Notes: a model not told the origin generated them from the letters alone. A DNA stretch of 64,000 nt from Oncomelania hupensis (GCA_036898135.1 CM072516.1:57973676-58037675), one strand, 5' to 3'; positions 11,100-30,240 are shown, counted from the stretch's first letter. Program-made: numbers and translations.

Positions 11100-11764
11100 C
11101 CGCTCTTTTGTCGACGATTCTTCTTAATGGCGGTCACTGTAGTTTGGAGGCTAGAAATCGAAAGACAGAAAAATAAATTTTGAGGAATTTTCGTTTGATT
11201 AATGACAAAATAACCCTTTAGATAAGCAGATTGATTCAAAATCACTCAAATAATCAAAATTTACGCTCGAACAGATTTTCGATTTCTTAAATAAGTTCTA
11301 AATCTTTCCGTAAAATGTGAATCGAGTGTACGCTCCGAGTGTAGCCGTCCGAACAACAGCCGCTGTGCTGTTTTGTAAACCTTTTGCTATGAGACTGGTT
11401 GGATAATTTGGATGATGTAAAAAAAAAGTTTTAAAATAAATATTTATTAGCATTTCGATTTATTAGCATCAGATTAAAGTTTGTCAAATTGTCACCTCCG
11501 CCAACTTTCATATCAAGGCTGATTGCAGACGACGCATGTACGTAGGCATACTGGCTACTGTGAGTCCTGTACTAACAATAACATGCCAAAAGTGTATCTG
11601 TCGTCGCTTAACCTACAAGAAAATGATAATATTCTCTTAAATTACACGTCATAGTTAATGCTAAAACTATAGAATAATAATATTAATTAATAGCTAAATA
11701 ATTTGTTTAGGTAACTAAGTCAATTTGACAAATATATTCCCTCGAAATTGGTACATAACATTTT

Positions 11765-11765
<1 letters not shown>
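11100..11765. other. Unassigned AT-rich sequence
   Basis: No exon, RNA gene or known repeat recognised. Base composition shifts here to the AT-rich character that continues to about 21.7 kb. Confidence 0.4.
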
Positions 11766-11819
<54 letters not shown>

Positions 11820-12720
11820 GGACAATAATAGGCTGTGAGGCCTTTTGGTATGTCCCATCTTTTTAAAATGTAAATCTTATTGGTCTGTCGCATGCATAAA
11901 AATTTTGCCTAATCATTATTCATCAAAATAGTAAAACCGTTCTTTAACTTAAGTTTAGGTGAAGTATCCAAGTAATTTTTAAAAGAGTCAGGGCATGGTT
12001 TAGTTTTAATTTCTTCAGGGAGGTTATTACAATCGTTAATTATTCTGTTAGTAAAAGAAAATTTTCTCAAGTTACTGTTAAACTGATGTTTAAAAAATTT
12101 TCCTTCCTGATAACGTGTTATATCACAGACAGGTTTAGTAAAAAAAATGATTCCAATTTAAATCAACCATATGTTATTATAAATTTTAAATGTTTGAATT
12201 AAATCCATGTAAGGAGTGTAGGTTAAGAAATTTTAGTCTCTCTGCATAAGGTAAATTGTTACAGCTTTCGACTAGTTTGGTCGCACGTCTTTGCACCTTT
12301 TCTATTTTTATAGATTGTCTTTTTAGGGATGGGTACCATACTACGCCTGCATATTCGAGATGTGGTCTAACTAGGGCTTTATTATAATTTGCAGAAAATA
12401 TCCTTATTTAAATAAATAAAAGTTCTTTTAATTAATCCCATCATCCTATTTGCTTTGCTAGTACAGCTCTGTATATGATAGTCCAAAGTAAGGGTGCTAT
12501 CAAAGATTACTCCCAGATCCTTTTCTTCGTCACATGCCTCGAGTGGAATCGAACTAGTAATGTTTCCATAACTTTCATATGATACACATGCTTGGGATTA
12601 TTTTTACCTATATATAAAACTTTACATTTGTCCACATTAAAATTCAGACACCATTGTACATTTGAACATTTAAAAGAAATGTTAGTGTGCAAGTATTTGT
12701 GCTCACTTTTAGTTTTGGAT
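11766..12720 (-). mobile_element. CR1/Jockey-like LINE 3' end, decayed
   Basis: Reading the minus strand, 12690 to 12600 gives WCLNFNVDKCKVLYIGKNNP. About 12400-12240 gives LVRPHLEYAGVVWYPSLKRQ and IEKVQRRATKLVESCNNLPY. About 12140-11900 gives LPEEIKTKPCPDSFKNYLDT. This order is the thumb and C-terminal part of a non-LTR reverse transcriptase. Stops and frameshifts (for example near 12210) break it. The 3' end has a (CTA)n tail, seen as (GTA)n on the plus strand at 11766-11819. The 5' end is truncated near 12720. Confidence 0.85.
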
Positions 12721-13239
12721 GTTGTTTTATTTTTTTTAATATATACTTAAAACGTGTTTGAAATGGACATATTTTAAAACGTCTACCTTCTTAAAGTTTT
12801 AGTGTGTTTGTTTGTGTGCATAAAGTATCCTTTAAAAAAATATCGCATTGTGATTGCTTGTTTTAAGCTCTTTTTTTTTCGTAATCCTGTAAACCACTCA
12901 CACACCAACGAGGTATGTGTACATAATTACTTGTATATGCATGCCATATTAACCTGGCTGCTTCACTCGATCATTTGAACATGTTTCAACTTTGTTTATC
13001 CTTAAAAAATAGTTTGTATATGCTAAAGTCTTCATTACATGTATAAAAACCACAATATTGTATTCACTGCTAATTTATGCTTTGAAAGCTGGATAAATTG
13101 TGTTAATATATTTTTTTTCAATAGAACATGTGTACATTTCTCTAGCACATTTTGCATTTTATACTTATTTAAATATTTTACTTTCAAAATGGTGTGTACA
13201 TGTGTGAATACTAGACACAGCATGAAACAAAGCTAGAGA

Positions 13240-13296
<57 letters not shown>

Positions 13297-14174
13297 AATG
13301 AGCTACTTAAGAGAAAACATTATGTTTGACACAAATAATTTGAGCTGGTTTTTATTAACCACTTCAAAAGAAAGAAAAAAAAAGTACCACACTGAAAGTG
13401 ATCACCGTATTCAATAGTGTAAAATCTGCTTATAAAATACATGTACATTTAAATAAAACTGACCAATGCAAGTTTCATAAAGTATTCACCCATCACTGGC
13501 AAGATCTTTATAATATAAAATAAAATAAAAACAAAAGGAAAATATGGACGGATGCAATATTTATCATTGTATTTTCTTTCATTGCTGATTTGATCGTACT
13601 ATTTATTACGATAAAGATATGTTCCCAAAATCAAAACTATTCAATGGCTTTATTCTGCAAAAATACTATGACATTATTCCTCTTAATCTAAAAAGTTTTT
13701 TTTTAAAATAGCACACATAAATGCAAAGGCGAACACTTAAAGTAATAAACACATAGACATGTGTCTATCATAGCAGATGATAACATGATAACTAATTGTT
13801 ATTATAGTAGAACTAAATTAAAGAAATATAAAAAAGAAAAAATAATAATATTAAACAATATATACTAGTTTTCTAGGGGCAGAATTATTGCATTAAGATA
13901 AATTCTAGATTGGCACCACAAGCACAGGCACTTATAATGATGGAAACAAGTTCTAATTGTAACACCATCAGAGGAGACAGCATTTTTATTTTAAAAAATA
14001 ATGGTAACAAGGTTATAGTTTCAAATATTACACTATTATTATTAATAGAAACAATGGCAAAAAATCTGCTGATTTTAACTAAGTATCATTACTATTATTT
14101 AAAAAAAAAATACTTCCAGCCTTTAAATTAAAAATACTTTCACATCAGTTAAAAAAATATGAACCTATCCTCAT
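12721..14174. other. AT-rich sequence downstream of the MULE-type gene, with (GA)n
   Basis: A (GA)n array lies at about 13238-13293. The 3' UTR of the minus-strand gene should begin at 14174; a reversed AATAAA is present at about 13985, a possible polyadenylation signal. No other coding signal is seen. Confidence 0.45.
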
Positions 14175-20020
<5,846 letters not shown>

Positions 20021-20820
20021 CTAGAAAGAAAAAGAAATGATACATCATATCAGCAAATGAATTTAACTAATAAATCAAAGATGGGCTAAATCACAGGTTT
20101 TGTTCTTATTAGTAGCCTACTACTATTACTACTTTTTACTACCATTACTACTACTACTCTAATTATTTCTAAAGTACAACACTATTACCATCACTTTACC
20201 ACTAAAGTAAGAATTAGATGGGAATTTTTATAATATTAAGGCAAGCATGTAAAATTTTCAAAATCAATTCACTGTCACTTTCTACTTTCCTATTACATAC
20301 ATATAACACAGCTACACTTATTTACACAGCAAATTGAGTAAATAAATGTATAATTAATAAGTAAATACAACTATTCTTATTACTCTTTTTTAATTTGTTT
20401 CTGTAATAAATATTACAGAAAAAGCTAACCATCTGACAGATTTTTGTAAACATTTACAAGATGACACAGTGAATTGCTGCTGGTGCTAGCACTGAAAACC
20501 TGTCTCCCAAATGCTGGCACATTCCATTTCAGAAATGTGCCTGATTTCCTTGTGTCTTAGAATAGATGTTAAATGATATAGGTATGACATGATGTACATG
20601 TATACATATACATACAACATGCCATTATTTTATGTAACCTACTGTCTGAATATTAAAATGTTGTATTTTGTATCCACACACTTAACATATCTATAGCATA
20701 ATACTATAATAGTATTCAGCTCCTGCGAGTTTGAAGTTTTCATTTAGAATTAATAACTAATCATCTATCAATTAGGTTAAACATCAAAACTAAAATAATA
20801 ATAATAATAAAATAATAATG

Positions 20821-20881
<61 letters not shown>

Positions 20882-21689
20882 CACATTAAAAATACATTTA
20901 GACTTTAGAGTAAAATATTTTAAATTTGATTTCCTGAAGCTCTAAATCTTAGACATATAAAATATAAATAATATATTTATAGGATACTAGAACTCAGTAC
21001 ATTATTATATGTAACTGTAACTATCACTTCATATTTAATGCATAGCATTCCTGTTAATTTTTTTTCATTTCTTATATTATTTTATTTTATATAGTTTTGT
21101 TATTTAATTCTTGCTTATTTAAGGTTTATGTAAAATGGTTTTTATTTTATTTCAAGGATGTTCAGGTAGATGATCTTAATTTCCAGTTTATTGTTTTGTA
21201 GCCTAAGTTATAATTTAATTTGGAACAAGATATCAATTATACATTATATCAAGAGAGGCTATCTTCTTTACTATAATCATGGATGTACAAGGAAATGTAA
21301 CTCTATGCTATAATTTTATTTTGAGCATACAAAATTAATTTTTAATTAATTAATTCAAGGGAGGATATCTTCTATTAAAATAAAAAGAAAAGGAAAACCT
21401 GTATGGCATGATGCTAAATCACTTGTATGCCACTAATGCGGAATTAGTGCAAGAAAGTGATAGGGTAATATTACTAATAATTTAATTAACATGGGAGATT
21501 TGAAAAATAATTATTTACAAAAAAGTGTTTATTAACAACAATTTATGATCAATTTTATTATTGCTTTATAACATAACAAGCGTGACATTGTGCACTACAC
21601 TTAAAAATAATAGGTTTCATTAATAAATCATTAATAGGGTAAAAATTAAAACTTTTAATACATTTCCCTTTGTAGGCCTATTAATAAGG
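20021..21689. other. AT-rich sequence upstream of the MULE-type gene
   Basis: (AAT)n runs at about 20795-20880. The 5' exon and promoter of the minus-strand gene should lie here, but no candidate stands out. Confidence 0.4.
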
Positions 21690-21820
21690 AGATCGTTATT
21701 GGAAGACGGAAAGAAAATCGAATTTTTTATTTTTTGAAATTTTTATATTGACCCAGTACTATTATTGAAGGGATGGAGGAAACCGGAGTGCCCGGAGAAA
21801 ACCCTCGGTGACCTTTGGGC
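21690..21820 (-). mobile_element. SINE family A fragment, fused to SINE B
   Basis: It reads ttggaagacggaaagaaaat, tactattattgaagggatgg and gagaaaaccctcggtgacc, the body of SINE A in reverse. At about 21820 it passes directly into SINE B sequence, so the two are chimeric or nested. Confidence 0.75.
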
Positions 21821-22022
21821 ACATTGTTTGACATGACGCCCAGACAACTGAGCACAATCCTCGACCGTGGCCGTGGATGGGGAGGAGGGACCTAGTGCTT
21901 GCTGAGTGTATTTGTGTAGCCGGCACTCACCCGTTTAGAGTTTTTTAAAGTTCGTGCGTGCGTACCCAGACTAGACCTCGGTTTATACTCTCATCCGAAG
22001 GAATAGGGGCACAGTGTCTCAG
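21821..22022 (-). mobile_element. SINE family B fragment
   Basis: It contains gacgcccagacaactgagca, the conserved gactagacctcggtttatac box and the following tctcatccgaagga. The tRNA head and the 3' end are both absent. It is followed by an (ATT)n(CAT)n array. Confidence 0.75.
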
Positions 22023-22024
22023 GA

Positions 22025-22136
<112 letters not shown>

Positions 22137-23625
22137 TGTCACAATACGCTAGTTTAGACCCTGCACTAAGGCTCCTTGCCTTAAAACTTCATCCTGCTTT
22201 AACCTTTGTAACATAAAGTCGATGCCTAGCAGACGACACTAGTTAGGACTGTTATAAGCATAGGTAAGGAAAATTCTCGCTAAGGTATACCGTGACCTAA
22301 TCCCACTGACCTATATCCGCCCCCGCACGAGGGCGCTAGGGATCACGAGATTTCGCGCCCTTTAGCTGCCACTAAGTTAAGGTGGATCATTCTTTGTCTA
22401 ACTCTCACCCGAGAAGGAAGCACACGCTGAAAGCTCTCTCAGAAGACTACGCAGGTGACGGGTGAAATTCATTCATTGCAGTATAGCCATAGCCTGACAT
22501 TGTCAAAAAGGTAAATGATCAATCTTTTGTTTCATCGCCATGATATTATTATTGGATTGTGTTTGTTAAGTCTTGCCATGTTTTATAAATTATTGTGAAT
22601 GTTATTAAAACTTTGCTTGACCACGTGGCTGACCACGCGACCTGTTTTCAACACCATGAGGTAGCCCCACTGACCAACTGTTGTTTCTCCTATTTGTATT
22701 ATTGCAGACCAGTGGCTGTACCGGAGAATGTATATATTATTAGTTACTTCTCCCTGTGTTTATTGTAGCCATAATATGTATATGTATATGAAGTATGTTG
22801 GAGATTCCAGTGGACCACGGACTTAGAAGATTGTTCGTCCCTTATCTGTATAAGTGGATGCGATCTCAACTGAGGGCTGTTTCTGCCATCAGTGAGATGC
22901 TCTGCACAATCTTTGTAACCAAGTCGTTGCAGAAACTCGTCTTATGTTTTGCAGACGAGCAGGCTTGGTCCGAGGCAGGAGATAGACCACTGAGAGTCAA
23001 CCCTGACATTCGGGCTGCACTTGAGCATCGAGCACTGCGCTACGATATCTCAGTAGTCAACAAACGAGACCAGGCGACAACAGCACCGCACCTCAACGAT
23101 CAAGCTAAGTGACACAGAAGAAGTGCACAAACACTGATCTATAAAGGACTGTGCGGTAGTCCACTCTTCCTGAACACGAACATAAGGCTAAACCAGAACA
23201 AAGCCCAGTGATGAGACAGTAACAAATATCGAGAATAGTAGCAGAATAGACCCATCAAAGAGCGAACTACTCGAAAAGAACTTTGGACTGTTAAGTTAAT
23301 CCTAGCTGTATTACATTTTGGACATCTAAGTTAATATAGTGATTAGAGAATTAGGTATAGAGTAGAGGAAACAAATGTGTGATATTTACTGTTTACAAAT
23401 GGCTGGACTACCTATGTTTCATAGCCGTGCGAGAGCTAGTGTGTCAGTGAATCATTTACACGTTTCTCCCCATCTCTGTAACCCTTCCCACACACAGACC
23501 GAGCCAAACATACAAATGTATTAGGAGTAGTCACAGGGCGATTTAACTAGCCGATCCCCGCAGACGAAAGACGAGTAATAGCATTCCACTGTGCAGAGCC
23601 CAGCAACAATAGACCCACCGTCACA
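22137..23625. mobile_element. Solo LTR, copy 1 (1489 bp)
   Basis: It starts TGTCACAATACG and ends CCGTCACA, flanked on both sides by ATCAT (22132-22136 and 23626-23630), within a CAT array. It aligns end to end with the 40628-42055 copy through shared landmarks: gcctgacattgtcaa near 22492, accagtggctgtacc near 22709, ggctggactacctatgtttc near 23401 and taatagcattccactgtgca near 23576. No gag/pol is present. The small open frame 22795-23112 is not protein-like. Confidence 0.75.
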
Positions 23626-23699
23626 ATCATCATCATCATCATCATGTTCTTGTTTAGTGTGTAAATACGTCAGAATTGCGCTTTGAACCGATTTTTTAA

Positions 23700-23715
23700 T
23701 TAGGAAAAAGCTCTA

Positions 23716-23784
<69 letters not shown>

Positions 23785-23785
23785 G
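23700..23785 (+). repeat. (ATT)n microsatellite
   Basis: About 24 units, next to the tail side of the reverse SINE D copy. Confidence 0.9.
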
Positions 23786-23977
23786 GTGATGATGATGTAA
23801 CTGTAGATTATAGTTACACGATACCGAAGCGTGTAGGCGAGTACTGGTCACATTATTCTGACACCAGCGAACCAGTTGATGGTGAGGGGAAAATAATATG
23901 GTCACACGTTGGCTAATCCGGGTTACTAGTTTCGGTTACTAGTAAGCCGCTCTACCAACTGAGCTACCCGGCCCCAT
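23786..23977 (-). mobile_element. SINE family D, minus copy
   Basis: On the minus strand it reads gggccgggtagctcagttgg, an A-box-like head, then a body with the region caacgtgtgaccatattatt. It shares this with the plus copy at 24200-24405. The B-box is eroded. Confidence 0.7.
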
Positions 23978-24199
23978 GCGCCCCACGCTCAGGTAGCGGG
24001 CTTTAAATAATTGTAAAAGTTTTAAAAAAAAACGGAAAGAAAGGAAACAAGCGGCACGCACCCTGTGTGTATTGTAAGATATCAATAGACATGTTGTGGG
24101 TGCGCATGTGCAGTGGCCGGAACGGTTATAGCGTTATAGGATTATGGAGGATATGTTTCACTGTTTATAAAAGGACCCTTTCATTCAGGCTCCAGAAGA

Positions 24200-24405
24200 G
24201 GGGCCGGGTAGCTCAGTTGGTAAGAGCGTCTTGCTAGTAACCGAAAGGTCGCTGGTTCGAATCCCGGATTGGTCAACGTGTGATCATATTATTTTCATCT
24301 TTACCAACAACTGGCCCGCTGGTGTCAGTATAAATCGGTCCAGTAGTCATCTATATGCGAAAGTGTCGTGTGACTATAATCTACAAACAAACAAACAAAC
24401 AGGCT
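24200..24405 (+). mobile_element. SINE family D, plus copy
   Basis: The tRNA-like head carries gggtagctcagttggtaaga, an anticodon-loop-like ctagtaa (threonine-type) and gctggttcgaatcccgg (B box). The anticodon and acceptor stems do not pair, so it is not an intact tRNA gene. The body ends in a (CAAA)n tail. Its head faces that of the minus copy 220 bp away. Confidence 0.75.
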
Positions 24406-24941
24406 CCAGAGCGTATAGGGCTACATTATTTTAGGAATCTCGCAGTCCTAGTGTAACCTGATCTCTTGTTACCTTAACTAAGTGGTAGACTTTTTATAGA
24501 CTGAGCGAAACGTTGTTCTTAAATAGAAGAAAGTGTTTTAAAAGTTTAATTTTAAATGTTTAATAGCACCATATATGTGTAAACAGACATTACATGAAAG
24601 AAAGATTGACTGATGGGTTGATTTATTGATAGTTAAGTTGATGCTGAATGTTAACGTTAACCTGGTGGCAGATTACATTTCACTCCTGCATCCACCCGTG
24701 CATTAAACCAGAAAACCAGATAAAAAGAAGAAAAGGTGACAAATCCGCAGTAGAAGAAACATGTTCTCTATACACGTATATCGCTAAAAATTGTTTCTTC
24801 GGGAGTTCAAAGCCAAAGCACTGCGTATGTTGCACTGGGATACAGTGAGGTCACCAAATGCAGGCGCAGTCCTTACAAATTAAGGAATCAAACCTAGGCC
24901 ATTCCGTTCCGGTTAGTCGTCAACAGATTACACTGGAAGGT

Positions 24942-25049
<108 letters not shown>

Positions 25050-25207
25050 ATTTCGAAACGCCTAATAAAGACAGCTTTAAGCGTGTACAATAAATATACA
25101 ATAACACACACAAAGTAAAAAAAAAAAAAAGGTTACAATGACAATAATAAAGATTCACGCGGATAAAAAAAGTAATAAAAAGTAAGCCGTAGAATGCAAT
25201 GACAGTA

Positions 25208-25210
25208 GAC

Positions 25211-25274
<64 letters not shown>

Positions 25275-25290
25275 ATACACATACACACCT
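25208..25290 (+). repeat. (CA)n microsatellite
   Basis: About 30 CA units ending in CATA variants. The poly-CV frames on the minus strand arise from it. Confidence 0.95.
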
Positions 25291-25384
25291 TTTGAATGAG
25301 ACACGTTATAAGTAGGCTTAACTGCACAATTTTGATCACGACCTCCGACGAACACACAAACGCCGGCAAACACGCACACATAAT

Positions 25385-25962
25385 TACATTACATTACATT
25401 ATTATTGCTTTAGGTCCAGCGGACTCTTCCGAGCCAAATCAGGACCGGACAACCCCCGATCCACATAAAAGATCTGCTGAAACAACCCTAGTGGTAAAAC
25501 CGAAAGCTCTCCACCAGCCAGTCACTTTACAATAAAGACATCCCATGCAGGGGACGGCTGAGGCTTCACCCCAACTTATCGAACCCCCGTTTACAAAAAC
25601 AAAATAGAATACAAACATAAATTATCAACAAAACACATACATATAAAATGCCTACATTGCTAAATAATAAACATCATAGGAAGCCCTAGTGACCACCTGG
25701 CAGAAAGCGTCCAATATTCCCAAGCTGATCCAACAGACCTCATACACAAACAAGGAGTCTTGTCCCGGAAGAGTTTTCAAGAAAAAAGGTAGGAGACTGG
25801 TCTAGCGAAGAAGACGATAGTATAGCAGATGGATAGAAAAGAGCAGGAATGAGAAAGAGCAAATGAGAAAGACAGCGACAGTGGGAATTTAAAGCACTAA
25901 ATTTCCAGAAAGTGGGGATACTATTTATACTGAAACCCCTGGCACCCCAACGGGGGTGCACA
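25385..25962 (-). mobile_element. Repeat family E, copy 1
   Basis: The 3' tail is (ATTAC)n at about 25385-25402, next to ggtccagcggactcttccga. The 5' end is reached at ctggcaccccaacgggggtg. Sense orientation is minus, with TATAAATAG close to the 5' end (seen as ctatttata near 25921). Copies also occur at 35764, 36619, 44028, 52837, 57165 and 63110. No enzyme is encoded. Confidence 0.8.
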
Positions 25963-26462
25963 CATAATTATATACCCAGAGTGAAAACAATCTCTGAAAT
26001 AATAGCGCAATCAACAACTTGGCTCTAGGCCCCATTCATACAATACAATTATATGCAAACAAATACGTCAAGAAAATTAAAAAAAAAGAAAAAAAGTACG
26101 GACTCATTTCATATGTACACCACCTCAGTCCCACCCTCACCCCTCACCCCGCACCCCGCACCCCAACCTCCCACCCCCACCCCCACTCTGAAAAATAAGG
26201 AAAGGTCCTGAAGAAACGAAACAGTTTAACGATACAATGATTTCAACAAATCTAAGAATGGAAAGAGATAGGGTGTGGGGGGGGGGGGAAGAGTGGCACC
26301 GTCACCATCTTCATTATTACTGAGGCTGGTGTTGTTGCTTTGATTGTGATCACATTGAACGCTGTTTTGTATCTCATAACAGGAAGATATTCGTACTGCA
26401 TCATTATTCCAACCGTCTCGTTTACAAACGACACGGTAGTAGTTGTGTTGTCATTTCTTTCG

Positions 26463-26479
26463 CAGTTTGGTGTTTGGTT

Positions 26480-26512
<33 letters not shown>
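26463..26512 (+). repeat. (TTG)n microsatellite
   Basis: About 12 units just upstream of a full SINE A copy. Confidence 0.9.
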
Positions 26513-26554
26513 ACTCTCCATTTTTTGCAAATGAAGTCAATTTTGTTCGAATGA

Positions 26555-27037
<483 letters not shown>

Positions 27038-27161
27038 CAATAAAACGAAAAATCAGTACCATTACAAAGACTACAAATATGGCTTTAATGTATTTTATGA
27101 GATGTTTGGGTGAAGGTCAGCATTGTTGTGCTTCCGTGTTGATTTCACTTCGATGACCTAA

Positions 27162-27575
27162 TGCACACATACACACACACGCGCGCACGCACATACCCAA
27201 ACACAAAGGCACGCGCGTGCGCTCTCACACACAGACATGCAGCAAGCGCTCCCACACATACACCTCTCTTCCCCACCCCCCACCCTCACACCCATGGACC
27301 GACAAAGATTGCCTCATTACCTCCTTTTCTTCTACCACCTCCCACCTCTCTCTCTCTCTCCCTCCCTTCTCCTCCCCTCCCCTCCTTCTTCCCCCTTGAA
27401 CATTAAGCTTACTTCCGTGATTTAGTTTTGAGAAAGGAACTTCAGTGATATAAATATCGCGACAAAGGCGTTATCTAGTAGCCTACGCACGGTGACCTCA
27501 AACCTGTTTTAAACGCGCGCGCGCACACACGCACATACACACACAATAACACACACACACACATACACACAACAC
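27162..27575 (+). repeat. CA-rich and CT-rich low-complexity tract
   Basis: CA/CG dinucleotides at about 27165-27245, pyrimidine-rich CCTCC/CTCTCT sequence at 27258-27398, and another CA/CG block at 27515-27572. No gene. Confidence 0.85.
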
Positions 27576-27579
27576 TGTG

Positions 27580-28310
27580 ATTTACATATAAAGCCTATTC
27601 GTCTTTCAAAGGGTGTACTTCACTCAGTGTTGGTATGTGTTTTGGTGCACCTTGCTGGGTTAGATTGATATATATATAGGTCTACTGTTTCATTAACGTC
27701 ATAGTCCAGGCTAAAGTTTACCGGGTGGCGTATTTAGAGGCGTGAAAAGTACGGATAATGTCAAAGTCGGTGTGTGCAGGCCTATAATTATATATGAAGA
27801 TGTGTGAGTGTATTCGTTCTGTTTGAAGAAAGGCAGAGAGACCAACCGCAAGGACCACGGCTAGGCTCGAGAATAACAGGCGTGTACAATAATATAGTGT
27901 GGCAGGTATTAGAGCGCAGACTTGAAATTCAAATCAATTCACTCTAACAAATATTTATTACCTCATCAAGAAATTTTGATCAGTCACCAGCCAATATTAT
28001 CAATTTGCATTGTCATCTTGTTAACTACATTCTCAGTATAGGGCAAATTTCTGTGTTCCGTTTTCATAATTATACAATAAAAATAATATCGTCAGAGTCT
28101 TTGATTGTGAGAAGTATAATCTGTGGTGGCCGTTGGAGCTGGTCTACATTTTCGCATATTTGGAGTTAATAGATCAATATTTGTTGCGTGCCTGCGAGTT
28201 GGACCTACAAAGCGATGTTAGGCAACTACATATTTTAACAAATGAATACAATACAACAATTATATAAAAATCATAACAAATTGTACAACTCGGTTTTCAT
28301 AATAATTTTA
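27580..28310. other. Unassigned sequence
   Basis: No coding, RNA or known repeat signal recognised. Confidence 0.4.
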
Positions 28311-28319
28311 ACAATGCTA

Positions 28320-28540
28320 GCTATAATAGGACTATACAAAATGTTTTTAGGTCATCATCTTCTGATATAATAATTCCTTTATCTTTGTACATTGCTGTTA
28401 AAATTGTACAGTCGAAAAGTATGTGATGAACTGAAATATTTTCTGAACAAATGCAGTTGTCGATTAAAAAAAACAAACTTTGTATTTCATGAATATAACA
28501 GTAGTTTATAAATTTTCGAAAGTTCTTGAGCAATTAACAA
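28320..28540 (-). mobile_element. LINE C-terminal zinc-knuckle fragment
   Basis: A 70-codon minus frame contains NCICSENISVHHILFDCTIL, a C-x-C...H-x3-C knuckle of the kind found after the reverse transcriptase/RNase H region of non-LTR elements. No other part of the element is preserved, and an (AAATT)n run (about 28552-28576) lies on its upstream side. Confidence 0.55.
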
Positions 28541-28639
28541 TGAATTGAACTAAATTAAATTAAATTAAATTAAATTGATAATAAAGTAGCGGATAAATTA
28601 ATCAAAATAGGGGCTACAAAGAGCGAATATTTAGTATTA

Positions 28640-29076
28640 TTTTTTTAATCGTTCTTATATAGCGCTTTTTCAGCTCAAGAGCTGCTCATGGCGCTGGCCG
28701 ATACAGGATCTAACTCAAGCCGCTGGAGGCGCCAACTTGCAGACTTTGGGCGCACCGTAATAACGCCCCAGACAACTGAGCACAATCCTGGGCAGCCAGG
28801 GATGGGGGAGAAGGACCTAGGTGCATGCTGGGGTGTGTTCTTGTCACCGGCACTCACCCGTCTAGGACATGAGCGTCAGGATCTTTAAAGTCCGTTATGA
28901 TGGAATGTATGCGACACAGACTAGACCTCGGTTTATACTCTCATCCGAAGGAGTAGGAAGCGGGAGTAAAGTGTCTTTCCCAAGGACACAACACAATGCC
29001 CCGGCCTGGGCTCGAACCCGGGACCTTCAGATCCGCAAGCAAAAGCTCTACCATTAGGCCACCGTGCCTCCCCTAA
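28640..29076 (-). mobile_element. SINE family B, complete reference copy
   Basis: The head is at the right: on the minus strand, gggaggcacggtggcctaat and agagc (A-box) and gggttcgagccc (B-box). The body contains actttactcccgcttcctac and gactttaaagatcctgacgc. The 3' end is agagctgaaaaagcgctata near 28660. About 435 bp. It shows the single CCGG at the point where the plus copy at 10446 carries the MITE. Confidence 0.85.
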
Positions 29077-29377
29077 AAAAACTATAATTTGAAATTAGGC
29101 AGGGGGGCAGGTTAGCTCCTTAGCCAGTGTTGTACACTTGAAAAGGGTTTTAATAAACTAAAAATTTGTGTTCTTACCTCGAGATTTATGTTTTTTTTTA
29201 TTTTTTTCTTTTAGTATAATTTGAAATTGGCTCGATTTTAGTAATATTTGCTGTTGGAAAGACACAAACATTTTCTATAAATAGTATGTGTGTGTGCATG
29301 TGTGTGTGTGTGTCTTTCTTTCTGTTCACGGGTGTGCATGCAGGTATGTGTGCGTGCGTACGTGTGTTTTGCTGAAG

Positions 29378-29665
29378 TCAAGTGACTGCATGTGGGTGCC
29401 TCTTGCGGCTTGAGTTAGATACTGGATTGAGCAGTTCTCGAACTGGAAAAGCGCTATATATTAGAATGATAAAATAAAGAAGTAATCCGACTACTAGTAT
29501 TAAAAGTATGGTATGGACTCTGCTAACATTCCGATACGGGCGTCTGTGCTTTGAAGTTTTTATTCCGTCCCATTCTTCTGGCTTAAACAATTGCCTATCA
29601 GCTGTAAATGTTGTTAATAACGGACTGTGTTTGTGTAGATCTTCAAAAGCGACAAGGACATTCAT
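29378..29665 (-). CDS. Possible single-pass membrane protein whose C-terminus comes from SINE B
   Basis: A 95-codon frame from ATG. It has a charged N-terminal half (EEWDGIKTSKHRRPYRNVSR) and one hydrophobic segment of about 21 residues, TILLILVVGLLLYFIILIYS. The last ~25 residues are encoded by a fragment of SINE B that reads tatagcgcttttccagttcg on the minus strand. Topology suggests a type II protein or the first exon of one. No splice donor stands out and no family is recognised. It could be chance. Confidence 0.3.
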   Translation of the reverse strand: MNVLVAFEDLHKHSPLLTTFTADRQLFKPEEWDGIKTSKHRRPYRNVSRVHTILLILVVGLLLYFIILIYSAFPVRELLNPVSNSSRKRHPHAVT

Positions 29666-29747
29666 GATAATATGAGGTTGGTGTGGACACTTTGCAGTTA
29701 TTAATCTTATTACTCAAAGATCTTACCATTTCATTACGTGCTAGTTT

Positions 29748-30240
29748 TTGCAATTTGAAAGATAGAAACCCCTACCTTTGGTTAGGTTTGCAATTTGAAA
29801 TATAGAAACCCCTACCATTTGTTAGTTTTGCAATTGTATGTATAGAACCCTACACTTTGATTACTCGTTTGGAGGTAGATTTCAATTGGTTTGGGGGCAG
29901 TTACCAAGTTTACATAGAGATCTCACCATTAGAGTTCTTATTTGTTTGGAGGTAGGCGTTAAGTTTTGCTAGCAGTAACTAATGTTATAGGTGGGTATGC
30001 AACAATGTGGTTAATGCATTGGTGGCAGGTCGGTTTAAGTTTTGCCATGAACTCCCATTATATTAGTTTTGGTGGTGGGTAGGGAGATAGGAATTTCTAC
30101 AGTCTTACAGAGAGATCTTATTATTAGAGATTACTCGTTGGGCTTAAAGTTTCGCAGTAAGCAATCATTCATTTTTATTGCTGGTTTGGTGGTAGATTTA
30201 GACCCTTTGCATTAAGCAAGATCCTGCTAGTCGAGTCGCC
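29748..30240 (+). repeat. Degenerate tandem phrases
   Basis: Three units of tttgcaatttgaaagatag followed by aaacccctac lie at about 29747-29860. They are followed by looser ~100-bp repeats marked by agagatct and attactcgtttggaggta. Strongly diverged; no gene. Confidence 0.5.

Noticed and set aside
22795..23112. 105-codon frame inside solo LTR 1
   Set aside because: Not maintained in the homologous LTR at 40628-42055 and lacks any gag/pol motif.
24204..24277. Functional tRNA-Thr gene
   Set aside because: The A and B boxes are good, but the acceptor and anticodon stems do not pair and the sequence continues as a repeated SINE body.
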